A stretch of 64,000 bases of DNA from Saccharospirillum alexandrii_A (GTDB taxonomy: Bacteria; Pseudomonadota; Gammaproteobacteria; Pseudomonadales; Natronospirillaceae), in the NCBI RefSeq assembly GCF_043641555.1, contig NZ_JBHZRJ010000005.1, positions 186,001 through 250,000 of the forward strand, in the 5' to 3' direction. Positions within the stretch are counted from its first letter, which is position 1; the number at the start of each line of letters is the position of its first letter. Below, piece after piece: positions 43,871 through 52,183 of the stretch. The notes under the pieces are model-generated. The model was not told the DNA's origin. It saw only the letters and a list, made by a program, of their open reading frames with translations, and searched no databases. A program made the position numbers and the translations under genes.

Positions 43871-44518
43871 TTATGTCGTTCGGGCCGACAACTGTACCAG
43901 ATGTCGCGCGTCCGCACTGAGTAAAGCGCTGCCCGGAACGGTAAGCGGTGTGACCCGATCGACCTGGATATCGCCCGGCAGAGCGGCGATTTCGTCGGTC
44001 GGGTACAGTCCTTTCATGGCCAGAAAGTGGCCACCCGGTGCCAGCAGATGCCGGGATTTTGCCACCATATCGGCCAGGGTGGCAAAGGCACGTGACGATA
44101 TTTGTGAGAAGGTACGCTCCGGCTGCCAGGCTTCGAGGCGGCTGTGCACCACGGTTACGTTGCCGACGCCCAGTTCCAGTTTGACCTGAGTCAGAAACCG
44201 GGTCTTCTTGCCGTTGCTGTCTAGCAGCGTGACCGGCTTGTCGGGATCGACCAGCGCCAGAATCATGCCTGGCAGGCCCGGACCGGTGCCGACATCCAGT
44301 AAATCACCCGGGCCGACGAACGGCAGAATCGACAGGCTGTCGAGCAGGTGCCGGGTAATCATTTCCTCGGGTTTGCGCACCGAGGTCAGATTGTAGGCCT
44401 TGTTCCACTTGGCCAGCAGCGCATGGTAAGCCAGCAGTCGTTGTTGAACCGCCGGGTCAAGTTCAATGCCCAGTTCAGCCAGTCCGTCGCTTAACAGCGA
44501 TGCATAGCGCTCACTCAT
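43871..44518 (-). CDS. rsmG: 16S rRNA (guanine-N7)-methyltransferase RsmG
   Basis: 215-residue SAM-dependent methyltransferase that modifies G527 of 16S rRNA. The SAM motif is LLDVGTGPGLPGMILAL; KWNKAYNLTSVRKPEEMITRHLLDSL upstream of it is the standard family sequence. The ATG start overlaps the mnmG stop by four bases. The order mnmG-rsmG-parA-parB-atpI is the classic one for gammaproteobacteria. Confidence 0.95.
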   Translation of the reverse strand: MSERYASLLSDGLAELGIELDPAVQQRLLAYHALLAKWNKAYNLTSVRKPEEMITRHLLDSLSILPFVGPGDLLDVGTGPGLPGMILALVDPDKPVTLLDSNGKKTRFLTQVKLELGVGNVTVVHSRLEAWQPERTFSQISSRAFATLADMVAKSRHLLAPGGHFLAMKGLYPTDEIAALPGDIQVDRVTPLTVPGSALLSADARHLVQLSARTT

Positions 44519-46419
44519 GCGCTGTGCTGCTCGACCTGAGCCGCCTTGCTGGCCGCGGACTGCTTCTTCAGATGAATCAGCAACATCGAGACTGCCGCCG
44601 GCGTGACGCCGGAAATGCGTGAGGCCTGCGCCAGGGTTTCCGGCCGGGTCTGCTTCAGTTTCTGCTTCACTTCATTCGACAGACCACCGATGGCGTCGAA
44701 ATCCAGCTCGGCGGGCAGCTTCATGCTCTCGTGGCGGCGCAGGGTGTCGATGTCATCCTGCTGACGCTGAATATAGCCCTCGTATTTGGCGCTGATCTCG
44801 ACCTGTTCGCTGACCGCCGGGTCGAGCGATTCAGTCGGCACCAGTTCGGCGATGTCGGCATAGGTCAGTTGCGGCCGTTTCAGCAAGTCGCGCAGGGTGG
44901 TTTCGCGTGACAGTGGCTGTGCCAGCTTGTCGTGCAATGCCTGCGCCTCGGCCGATTTCGGCTGTACCCAGGTGCTGTTCAGGCGCTGGGTTTCGCGGGC
45001 AATCGCTTCCTGCTTGGTGCTGAAGGCGGCCCAGCGCGCGTCATCGACCAGGCCCAGTGACCGGCCGGTTTCGGTCAAACGCGCATCGGCATTATCTTCA
45101 CGCAGTAGCAAGCGATATTCGGCGCGACTGGTGAACATCCGGTACGGTTCCAGAGTGCCCATGGTGATCAGGTCGTCGACCAGCACGCCCAAATAGGCTT
45201 CATCGCGGCGCGGCGTCCAGGCGTCTTCACCGGCGGCGCGACGGGCAGCGTTGACCCCGGCCAGCAGGCCCTGAGCGGCGGCTTCTTCGTAGCCGGTGGT
45301 GCCGTTGATCTGGCCGGCGAAGAAGAGGTTGCCGATGAATTTGGTTTCCAGACTGTGCTTCAGGTCACGCGGGTCGAAATAGTCGTATTCGATGGCATAA
45401 CCCGGCCGGGTAATGTGGGCGTTTTCGAAGCCCTTGATGCTTTGAATAAAGTCGATCTGCACATCGAACGGCAGGCTGGTGGAGATGCCGTTCGGGTACA
45501 TTTCATAGGTGGTCAGCCCTTCGGGCTCGACAAACACCTGATGGCTAGTCTTGTCGGCAAAGCGGGTGACCTTGTCTTCAATCGACGGGCAGTAGCGCGG
45601 GCCAATGCCTTCAATTTCACCGGCGTACATGGGCGACTGATGCAGATTGTCGCGGATGATGTCGTGCGTGCGCTCGGTGGTATGCGCAATCCAGCAGGCG
45701 ACCTGGCGCGGGTGCTCTTCGACCCGGCCCATGTAAGACATCACCGGCAGCGGCGTGTCGCCCGGCTGTTCGGTCAATTGGCTGTAATCGAGGCTGCGGC
45801 CGTCGATGCGTGCCGGGGTACCGGTTTTCAGGCGACCCACCCGGAACGGCAGTTCACGCAGACGCTGCGACAGCGCATTGCTGGGCGCGTCGCCCATGCG
45901 GCCACCGGAGTAGTTCTGCATACCGACGTGAATTTTGCCGCCCAGGAAGGTGCCGGCAGTCAGCACGACGGTGGTAGCCATGATATGAATACCGGTTTGA
46001 GTCACTACGCCGGTCACCACGTCGTTTTCCAGTAGCAAATCGTCAGCCGACTGTTGAAACAACTCCAGATTCGGCTGCAATTCCACGATTTCCCGAATCG
46101 CGGCCCGGTACAACTGGCGGTCGGCCTGGGCGCGGGTGGCGCGTACGGCCGGGCCTTTACGGCTGTTCAATACCCGGAACTGGATACCGGCGCGGTCGGT
46201 GGCGCGCGCCATGGCGCCGCCGAGGGCGTCGATTTCCTTGACCAGATGACTCTTGCCAATGCCACCAATGGCGGGGTTGCAGGACATGACTCCGACGGTA
46301 TCGGCGTTGTGGGTCAGCAGCAACGTCTGGGCACCGGTACGGGCAGACGCGAGCGCCGCCTCGGTTCCGGCATGACCGCCACCGATCACTATGACATCGT
46401 AACGCTTGGGAAATTGCAC
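44515..46419 (-). CDS. mnmG: tRNA uridine 5-carboxymethylaminomethyl modification enzyme MnmG
   Basis: 634-residue FAD protein. The Rossmann motif IGGGHAGTEAALASAR is at 12-27; family blocks CNPAIGGIGKSHLVKEIDAL, GTFLGGKIHVGM and RAEYRLLLREDNAD are present; the C-terminal helical domain binds MnmE and tRNA. Together with MnmE it modifies the wobble uridine of certain tRNAs. Its usual upstream neighbour mnmE is absent: the gene is preceded instead by repeat copy D and a catabolic operon. Confidence 0.96.
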   Translation of the reverse strand: MQFPKRYDVIVIGGGHAGTEAALASARTGAQTLLLTHNADTVGVMSCNPAIGGIGKSHLVKEIDALGGAMARATDRAGIQFRVLNSRKGPAVRATRAQADRQLYRAAIREIVELQPNLELFQQSADDLLLENDVVTGVVTQTGIHIMATTVVLTAGTFLGGKIHVGMQNYSGGRMGDAPSNALSQRLRELPFRVGRLKTGTPARIDGRSLDYSQLTEQPGDTPLPVMSYMGRVEEHPRQVACWIAHTTERTHDIIRDNLHQSPMYAGEIEGIGPRYCPSIEDKVTRFADKTSHQVFVEPEGLTTYEMYPNGISTSLPFDVQIDFIQSIKGFENAHITRPGYAIEYDYFDPRDLKHSLETKFIGNLFFAGQINGTTGYEEAAAQGLLAGVNAARRAAGEDAWTPRRDEAYLGVLVDDLITMGTLEPYRMFTSRAEYRLLLREDNADARLTETGRSLGLVDDARWAAFSTKQEAIARETQRLNSTWVQPKSAEAQALHDKLAQPLSRETTLRDLLKRPQLTYADIAELVPTESLDPAVSEQVEISAKYEGYIQRQQDDIDTLRRHESMKLPAELDFDAIGGLSNEVKQKLKQTRPETLAQASRISGVTPAAVSMLLIHLKKQSAASKAAQVEQHSA

Positions 46420-46492
46420 TGAACACCTCGGGTTGAACTGAGCCGGGCGCTGGTGATCAATTTTTCACCAAATCCCGGAAAATGGGGCGCAG

Positions 46493-46521
46493 ATTATACG
46501 GATTAACAGGGGCGTTTGGCA
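46493..46521 (-). promoter_or_regulatory. Candidate promoter of mnmG
   Basis: On the minus strand a perfect TATAAT (46498-46493) stands 17 bases after TGCCAA (46521-46516). The -10 is strong, the -35 poor. It lies 74 bp before mnmG. Confidence 0.5.
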
Positions 46522-46571
46522 CCCCCTTTCGAAAGACAGACCCGGCCCGTTACCGGGCCGCAGATTGGGTA

Positions 46572-46810
46572 TACTTGGGTGGCGTTGGTTCGCGGCGGCC
46601 ACCGGTGCGACCTCAGCGGGGTCGGCTCGTGCCTGGGGTCCGCACCGGATGCCGGGTATGCTTCTGCTGGGGCTGGCTCGTGCCTAGGGTACGCGCCGGG
46701 CACCGGGTGTGCTTCTGCGGGGTCGGCGTGAACCCGTCCATGGGGCCTAGACTGAAGCATCCATGCTTCAGACTCCCCCGCAGAAGCACACCCGGCACCC
46801 GTCGCTCGCC
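46572..46810. repeat. Structured intergenic repeat, copy D, with triplicated left arm
   Basis: Arms at 46693-46722 and 46776-46805 pair over 30 bp (ACCGGGTGTGCTTCTGCGGG and complement). The core has CCCGTCCATGGGG, CCTAGA and GAAGCATCCATGCTTC. To the left, a unit of about 51 bp starting GGGG(T/C)(C/T)GGCTCGTGCC recurs at 46618 and 46669, with a related third start at 46719, so the arm region is about threefold. The ends match copies B and C (ACTTGGGTGG at the left, GGCACCCGTCGCTCGCC at the right). It fills most of the 423-bp gap between mnmG and the Fe-ADH gene. Confidence 0.8.
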
Positions 46811-46842
46811 TTTTCAGCAATTCCGACTCTTATTTTGCTAGC

Positions 46843-48015
46843 TCACAGTCGGCCGTGGACGGCATTGCGGAATACCTTGGTTAATACGGCGTCACTCAGC
46901 GGTTGCGGATTGCCACCGGCTGAGGGATCGACGGCGGCCAGGCGGCCGACTTCGTCTGCCTGATCGTCCGGTACGCCGATCTCGGCCAGGGTGTGGGGAA
47001 TACCCAGCTCACGGCGGAAGTCCAGTACCCATTGCAGCAGGGCATCAAACGAGGTGTCTTCAAGGCCCACGGCCTGAGCCACCGGCACCATACGGTGCTC
47101 AATGCTGGCGCGGTTGTGCACCATGATGTAGGGCAGTACCACGGCGTTGGTGAGGCCATGGTGGGTGTTGTACATCGCGCCGACGGCGTGGGAAATGGCG
47201 TGTACGCCGCCCAGCCCTTTTTGAAAGGCGATGGCGCCCATGCTGGCCGCAGTGAGCATTTTGGTGCGCGCTTCCAGGTTGTTGCCATCTTTGTAGGCAA
47301 CCGGCAGCGACGCCGCCACCAGGCGCATGCCTTCCAGAGCAATACCTTCGCAGATCGGGTGAAAACCGGGAGCGCAGTAAGCCTCAAAGCTGTGGATGAA
47401 GGCGTCCAGCCCGGTTGCGGCAGTGATGTGTGGCGGCAGCGCCGTTGTGACTTTCGGGTCCAGAATGACGGCTACTGGCAGCATTTTCGGGTGAAACACG
47501 ATGATTTTGCGGTGTTCGGCTTCGTTGGCGATGACCGAGGCCCGCCCTACTTCCGAGCCGGTGCCGGCCGTCGTCGGAATGGCGATAACCGGGGCGATGC
47601 CCTTGGCGTCGGCGCGGGTCCAGTAATCGCCGATGTCTTCGAAATCCCAGATCGGCCGGGTCTGACCCGACATAAAGGCAATGGCTTTACCCACATCGAG
47701 GCCACTGCCGCCGCCGAGGGCGACAACGCTGTCGTGCCCGCCCTGGCGATAAGCCGTTACGCCCGCTTCGACCATGGGGCCGGTCGGGTTGCCTTCCACG
47801 TCGGCAAAGAATGCCGCGCCGAGGCCGACGCTGGTCAGGGCAGCCAGTGTTTCCGTCACCATGGGCAACCCTGCCAGGCCACGGTCGGTCACCAGCAACG
47901 GTGCCTTGAAGCCCAGTTCCTGGCACAGCGCCGGCAATTCTTTCAAACGGTCCGGGCCGACCAGGATGCGGTTGGGCATGCCCCAGTTTGCGATTAACGA
48001 TGTTTCCGTAGTCAT
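46843..48015 (-). CDS. Iron-containing alcohol dehydrogenase
   Basis: 390-residue group III alcohol dehydrogenase. The NAD site is ALGGGSGLDVGKA (about 99-111), IPTTAGTGSEVGRASVI is the classic family block, and the metal ligands lie in GLDAFIHSFEAY and in GGVHAISHAVGAMYNTHHGL. It interconverts an alcohol and an aldehyde or hydroxy-acid semialdehyde. It is last in the five-gene operon, three bases after the ALDH gene. The substrate is unknown. Confidence 0.88.
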   Translation of the reverse strand: MTTETSLIANWGMPNRILVGPDRLKELPALCQELGFKAPLLVTDRGLAGLPMVTETLAALTSVGLGAAFFADVEGNPTGPMVEAGVTAYRQGGHDSVVALGGGSGLDVGKAIAFMSGQTRPIWDFEDIGDYWTRADAKGIAPVIAIPTTAGTGSEVGRASVIANEAEHRKIIVFHPKMLPVAVILDPKVTTALPPHITAATGLDAFIHSFEAYCAPGFHPICEGIALEGMRLVAASLPVAYKDGNNLEARTKMLTAASMGAIAFQKGLGGVHAISHAVGAMYNTHHGLTNAVVLPYIMVHNRASIEHRMVPVAQAVGLEDTSFDALLQWVLDFRRELGIPHTLAEIGVPDDQADEVGRLAAVDPSAGGNPQPLSDAVLTKVFRNAVHGRL

Positions 48016-48018
48016 GGG

Positions 48019-49422
48019 TCAGCCTCCGCTGGGCAGTCGTAAGTGAAAGCTCTTGGGTTGGGTCAGGGCGTCGTAACCGATTTCGGACAGCGACGCACCC
48101 CGGCCGGTGTGCTTGACTCCGGTCCAGGCCAGGGCCGGGTCGAGTACGTCGCAGCGGTTCATAAACACGGTGCCGGTCTGTATCTCGCGACCGAGGCGCT
48201 CCGCTGCTTCAAGATCCCGCGTCCAGATCGAGGCGGTTAGACCAAATTCGCTGTCGTTCATCAGTTGAATGGCTTCTTCATCCGATGCTACCGGCATGAT
48301 GCCGACCACGGGGCCGAAACTTTCTTCGGTCATTACGCGCATGCTGTGATCAACCCCGGTCAGGATTTGCGGCGCCAGGTAAGCTGTTCCCGGTTTATCG
48401 TCAGGGAATTCTCCGGGCTGAATCAGTGCTTTGGCACCGGATTTGACGGCATCGGCAATTTGGCCGCGCACAAAGTCGGCCGCCGAGGCTTTGACCAGAG
48501 GGCCCAGAGTAGTCGATTGTTTCAGCGGATCACCCAGCACCAGCTTGCGGGTTTCAGCGACCAGCGCATCGATGAAGGGTTGATACACATCCTGATGTAC
48601 ATAGATGCGTTCCACAGAGCAACAACTCTGGCCGCTGTTAAAGAAAGCACCATCGGCCAGGTTGACCGCCGCGTCTGCGATATCGACATCGGCGCGCACA
48701 TAGGCCGGGTCTTTCCCGCCCAACTCCAGCGCCGTACCGGCAAATTGGCCGCTGTCGGCGATGGCCTGCTGAATGCTCTGACCGCCGCGCACCGAGCCGG
48801 TAAAACTGACGAAGCGAATGGTCGGTTCTTTCAAAATAGCCGCCGTGGTGTCGTGACTTAATGTCACGGCCTGAAACACCCCCTTAGGCAGCCCAGCTTG
48901 TTCCAGAACCCGCTGCAACCGTTCGGCACACAGCAAGGTTTGTTGCGCATGTTTAAGCAACACCGCATTGCCTGCTGCAAGCGCTGGCCAGACCGTATTA
49001 ACCGCCGTCATATAGGGGAAATTCCAAGGCGCTATGGTCAGCACTACGCCAACAGGATCGCGCCGGATATATCGTTTAAAACCGGGTTTATCCGGCATTT
49101 CCAAGTCGGCCAGTGCGCGCGGCGCAATCGCCAGCATGTAACGGGCGCGTTCGCTGAAGCCATTCACTTCACCGCCGCCCTGACTAACAGGACGGCCCAT
49201 TTGCCAGGCCAGCTCTTCCGCTAACTCGTCGCGCTGCTCATCAAGCAGTTCAACCGCCCGCTCCAATATTTCCACTCGTTGTGCCAGCGGCATGGCTTGC
49301 CATTTTTTCTGGGCGGCCGACGCTTGTTTTACCGCCTCACGGGCCTCAGCCTCACTCAGATAAGGCCGCTCGGCGTACTGGTCGGCGTTTACCGGGCTGA
49401 TGATTTTTGCCATCTCAGTCAT
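48019..49422 (-). CDS. NAD(P)-dependent aldehyde dehydrogenase
   Basis: 467-residue ALDH superfamily enzyme. The catalytic cysteine is C267 in FFNSGQSCCS, the general base is E233 in LELGGKDP, and FTGSVRGG is the cofactor loop. It oxidises an aldehyde to the acid. The ATG at 49422 has AGGAAG eight bases upstream; an ATG three codons in is an alternative. It lies between the glutamine-synthetase-like gene (21 bp) and the Fe-ADH gene, suggesting the two dehydrogenases act on one pathway. Confidence 0.9.
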   Translation of the reverse strand: MTEMAKIISPVNADQYAERPYLSEAEAREAVKQASAAQKKWQAMPLAQRVEILERAVELLDEQRDELAEELAWQMGRPVSQGGGEVNGFSERARYMLAIAPRALADLEMPDKPGFKRYIRRDPVGVVLTIAPWNFPYMTAVNTVWPALAAGNAVLLKHAQQTLLCAERLQRVLEQAGLPKGVFQAVTLSHDTTAAILKEPTIRFVSFTGSVRGGQSIQQAIADSGQFAGTALELGGKDPAYVRADVDIADAAVNLADGAFFNSGQSCCSVERIYVHQDVYQPFIDALVAETRKLVLGDPLKQSTTLGPLVKASAADFVRGQIADAVKSGAKALIQPGEFPDDKPGTAYLAPQILTGVDHSMRVMTEESFGPVVGIMPVASDEEAIQLMNDSEFGLTASIWTRDLEAAERLGREIQTGTVFMNRCDVLDPALAWTGVKHTGRGASLSEIGYDALTQPKSFHLRLPSGG

Positions 49423-49443
49423 TCTTGGCTTCCTGTTAATCGT

Positions 49444-50814
49444 CTAGATGATTTCAAAGTAGCGCTGCAATTCCCAATCGGTAATCGCCTTTCGGAATTC
49501 CCGTTCTTCCCATTCGCGTGTTGCAGCGTAGTGATCAACAAAGGCGTCGCCAAAGAGTTCGCGCGCTGCCTTGGAAGCACGCAATCGACCGGCAGCGTCT
49601 ATCAGGGTCGCGGGCAATGTTCGTTCGGGCGAAAACTCGACGTCGTAGGCAGTGCCTGCAATCGGCGCGTCTGGTTCCATCTTGTTTTCTATGCCCCACA
49701 AACCCGAGGCTAATGCAGCGGCCAGCGCAATGTACGGGTTGATATCAGCCGCTGAAATTCGGTATTCGACACGTTGTGACTTGGGCGACCCTGGAATGGC
49801 GCGCAAGGCACAGGTGCGATTTTCAATGCCCCAGCTGGCCGCCGTCGGTGCCCAGGCGCCGGGAATTAACCGGGTGTAGCTGTTGACGGTGCAGGCGATC
49901 ATCGCCAGAAATTCCGGCATCAGCGCCTGTTGCCCGCCGATGAAATGGCGCATGGTCTCAGACATCTTGTGTTCGCCGCCGGCTTCATCGTAAAACGCCG
50001 AGGTGCCATCTTTTTTGTGCAGCGATACGTGCATGTGGCCGCTCTGGCCCGGATAGTCGGCCGACCATTTGGCCATGAAGGTGGCCATCATGCCGTTGCG
50101 CTGGGCGTAGACTTTGGTGAAGGTTTTAAACAGCGCGGCTTTGTCGGCGGCGTTCAGGGCGGAATCAACCGCCAGGGCCGCTTCCAGCACACCGGGGCCG
50201 GTTTCGGTGTGAAAGCCTTCCATCGGCATGTCCATGGCGTTGCAGTAATGCATGAAGTCGTTGTAGAACTCGGCCATCACCGAGCTGCGCAATACCGAGT
50301 AGCCAAAAAAGCCGGGCGTGATGCTGGTCATCTGCTGGTAGTGTTTGTCGCGCACCGACTTGGGGGTTTCTTCAAACAGGAAGAATTCGAATTCGCAGGC
50401 GGCGAGTGCGTTGAACCCAAGGCCATCGGCACGCTCCAGTACACGACGCAGCAGACCGCGCGGGCAAATGGTTTCGGCCGGGCCGGTGAATTCACAGAGG
50501 AAGAACAGGGTGTTGCCTTCCGACGGAATCTCCCGACAGCTGTCCGGTACAATGTTGACCCAGGCATCCGGGTAGGCGGTGTGCCAGCCGGTGTAGTCGA
50601 CGTTGTCGTAGAGTTGGTCGTTACTGTCCCAGCCCAGCACCACATCACAAAAGCCGAAGCCGCCGTCCAGTGCCGACAGGAATTTACTGCGGCTCATGTA
50701 CTTGCCGCGCAGTACCCCGTCGATGTCGAACACCCCGACTTTTATCTGGCTGGCATTGCGCTCTTCAATAATGGCTTTGGCGTCTGCTTTGGTTTTTACG
50801 TCTCTGGGCTGCAT
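49444..50814 (-). CDS. Glutamine synthetase family protein (gamma-glutamyl-amine ligase type)
   Basis: 456 residues. GS motifs: NALAACEFEFFLFEE (catalytic glutamates), GQSGHMHVSL (ATP-site histidine), NSYTRLIPGAWAPTAASWGIEN, RVEYRISAADINPYIALAA. There is no adenylylation-loop tyrosine motif like that of GlnA. The catabolic setting suggests ligation of glutamate to an amine, as PuuA does with putrescine, but this is inference. The ATG at 50814 has AAGGAG eight bases upstream; a longer frame to 50871 crosses the preceding intergenic region. It sits between dadA-like and ALDH genes. Confidence 0.82.
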   Translation of the reverse strand: MQPRDVKTKADAKAIIEERNASQIKVGVFDIDGVLRGKYMSRSKFLSALDGGFGFCDVVLGWDSNDQLYDNVDYTGWHTAYPDAWVNIVPDSCREIPSEGNTLFFLCEFTGPAETICPRGLLRRVLERADGLGFNALAACEFEFFLFEETPKSVRDKHYQQMTSITPGFFGYSVLRSSVMAEFYNDFMHYCNAMDMPMEGFHTETGPGVLEAALAVDSALNAADKAALFKTFTKVYAQRNGMMATFMAKWSADYPGQSGHMHVSLHKKDGTSAFYDEAGGEHKMSETMRHFIGGQQALMPEFLAMIACTVNSYTRLIPGAWAPTAASWGIENRTCALRAIPGSPKSQRVEYRISAADINPYIALAAALASGLWGIENKMEPDAPIAGTAYDVEFSPERTLPATLIDAAGRLRASKAARELFGDAFVDHYAATREWEEREFRKAITDWELQRYFEII

Positions 50815-50871
50815 CTCAACACTCCTTTTGAACTGGCCTATAGATATACCTCTCCCGCCTGAAAGAGTCAT

Positions 50872-50917
50872 CGGTTTGGCTTAAAAAAAATCAGGAAGTC
50901 GCTATTCAGCCAAACCG
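50872..50917. other. Inverted repeat in the dadA-GS gap
   Basis: CGGTTTGGC (50872-50880) pairs with GCCAAACCG (50909-50917). The arms span the end of the dadA-like coding region and flank a loop that contains eight T residues on the coding (minus) strand. It lies in the one wide gap of the operon (91 bp) and may modulate read-through or mRNA decay. This is a weak inference. Confidence 0.4.
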
Positions 50918-52180
50918 GTCGGGCCGAAACGCACCAAGGTCGACCGCTGCCGGTTCCCCGTCGACCAGTTGGCCCACTATCTGTGCACTCCCGGCCGACA
51001 GTGTCCAGCCGAAGGTGCCATGCGCGGTATTAATAAAGAGGTTGTCGGTCGGGCCCTTGCCGATGGCTGGCGGACCGTCCGGTGTCATCGGCCGGAACCC
51101 GGTCCAGGCTTCGGCGGTCTCCAGATCAGCAGCCCCTGGGAAGCGCATGGCGGTGGCGCGTTTCAGGGTGTCGAGCCGACGAGGTGGTATGTTGCGGTTA
51201 AAGTCAGCCAGTTCAACAAAACCGGTTACCCGCAGCCGATCGTTCAGACGGGTCGCCACCACTTTGAATTCGTCGTCGATCACCGTCGATTGCGGTGCCT
51301 TGTCGGGGTTGGTCAGCGCCGCCGTGAGCGAGTAACCCTTGACCGGGTACAGAGACAACTTCAGGCCAAATTCCCGGGCAACCTCCGACGACGCCGCACC
51401 GGCACAGAGCACAAAAGCATCGGCTTCGAGCTGCTCGGCGGCGCCCGGTTCATTGGCCCGGGTCAGTACCAGGGCGACGGGTTTACCGGCCTCGGTAATG
51501 ACCTCGGCAACCGACTGGCCGTAATGGAAGTTAACACCCTGTCCGGCACAAACGTCAGCCAATGCCCGGGTAAACTGGTGACAGTCACCGGTGCCGTCGT
51601 CTTTCAGGCGCAAAGCCCCCAGAATCGGCGGGTTGCGGGCCAGGCCAGGTTCAAATGAATACACGTCGTCTGGCTCAAGCATCTGGTGTTCTATGCCCAG
51701 GCGTTGCAACAGCGCTGCATTGTCGCGCAAGCCCTGGTGATTTTTCGCATTGCTGGCCAGCTCCATCAGCCCGCGGTGTCCACCGGAAAAATCGAAAGGG
51801 TGTTTCTGTTCAATGTCGATGAAACACTCGCGGCTAAAGGCCGCCAACTTTAGCATCGCAACTTTGTTCGCCTCGAATAGTCCCGGCTGGCGCGCATAGC
51901 GCCAGGTATCCCAAAGAAAGCGCAGCGTTGACAGAGACGGCGGCTGTTTCATTTTTAGCGGGCCATCGGCCGATAGCAGCCAGGGCAATGCCTTGCCAAT
52001 CATCGCCGGTGAAGCCCAGGGGTAGACGTAGCCATAGCTGCGCTGGCCTGCGTTCGCTTTGCTGGTTTCCATACCCGCTGATGACTGGGGGTCAATCACG
52101 CTGACGGTGTGGCCACGCTGGCGCAATGCCCAGGCGGTGGTCACACCGACCACACCGGCTCCAATAACCGCGATATGCAT
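50906..52180 (-). CDS. FAD-dependent amine/D-amino-acid dehydrogenase (DadA-like)
   Basis: 424 residues of the DAO/DadA fold. The FAD motif is VIGAGVVGVTTAWALRQRGH (4-23), and the DadA-type block ETSKANAGQRSYGYVYPWASP follows at about 38-58. Near the C terminus TGFRPMTPDGPPAIG and GTFGWTLSAGSA complete the FAD site. DadA deaminates D-amino acids to keto acids. PuuB-like gamma-glutamylamine oxidases share the fold, so the substrate may be a glutamylated amine, given the GS-like neighbour. It starts three bases after the cyclodeaminase-like gene. Confidence 0.82.
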   Translation of the reverse strand: MHIAVIGAGVVGVTTAWALRQRGHTVSVIDPQSSAGMETSKANAGQRSYGYVYPWASPAMIGKALPWLLSADGPLKMKQPPSLSTLRFLWDTWRYARQPGLFEANKVAMLKLAAFSRECFIDIEQKHPFDFSGGHRGLMELASNAKNHQGLRDNAALLQRLGIEHQMLEPDDVYSFEPGLARNPPILGALRLKDDGTGDCHQFTRALADVCAGQGVNFHYGQSVAEVITEAGKPVALVLTRANEPGAAEQLEADAFVLCAGAASSEVAREFGLKLSLYPVKGYSLTAALTNPDKAPQSTVIDDEFKVVATRLNDRLRVTGFVELADFNRNIPPRRLDTLKRATAMRFPGAADLETAEAWTGFRPMTPDGPPAIGKGPTDNLFINTAHGTFGWTLSAGSAQIVGQLVDGEPAAVDLGAFRPDRFG

Positions 52181-52183
52181 GCT

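Noticed and set aside
46420..46842. Chromosomal origin next to mnmG
   Set aside because: In some genomes oriC is here, but I find no cluster of TTATCCACA-like DnaA boxes and no AT-rich unwinding tract; the gap is repeat copy D plus the mnmG promoter.
49930..50862. A 310-codon plus-strand frame opposite the glutamine-synthetase-like gene
   Set aside because: The minus-strand frame has unmistakable GS motifs; the antisense frame has none.
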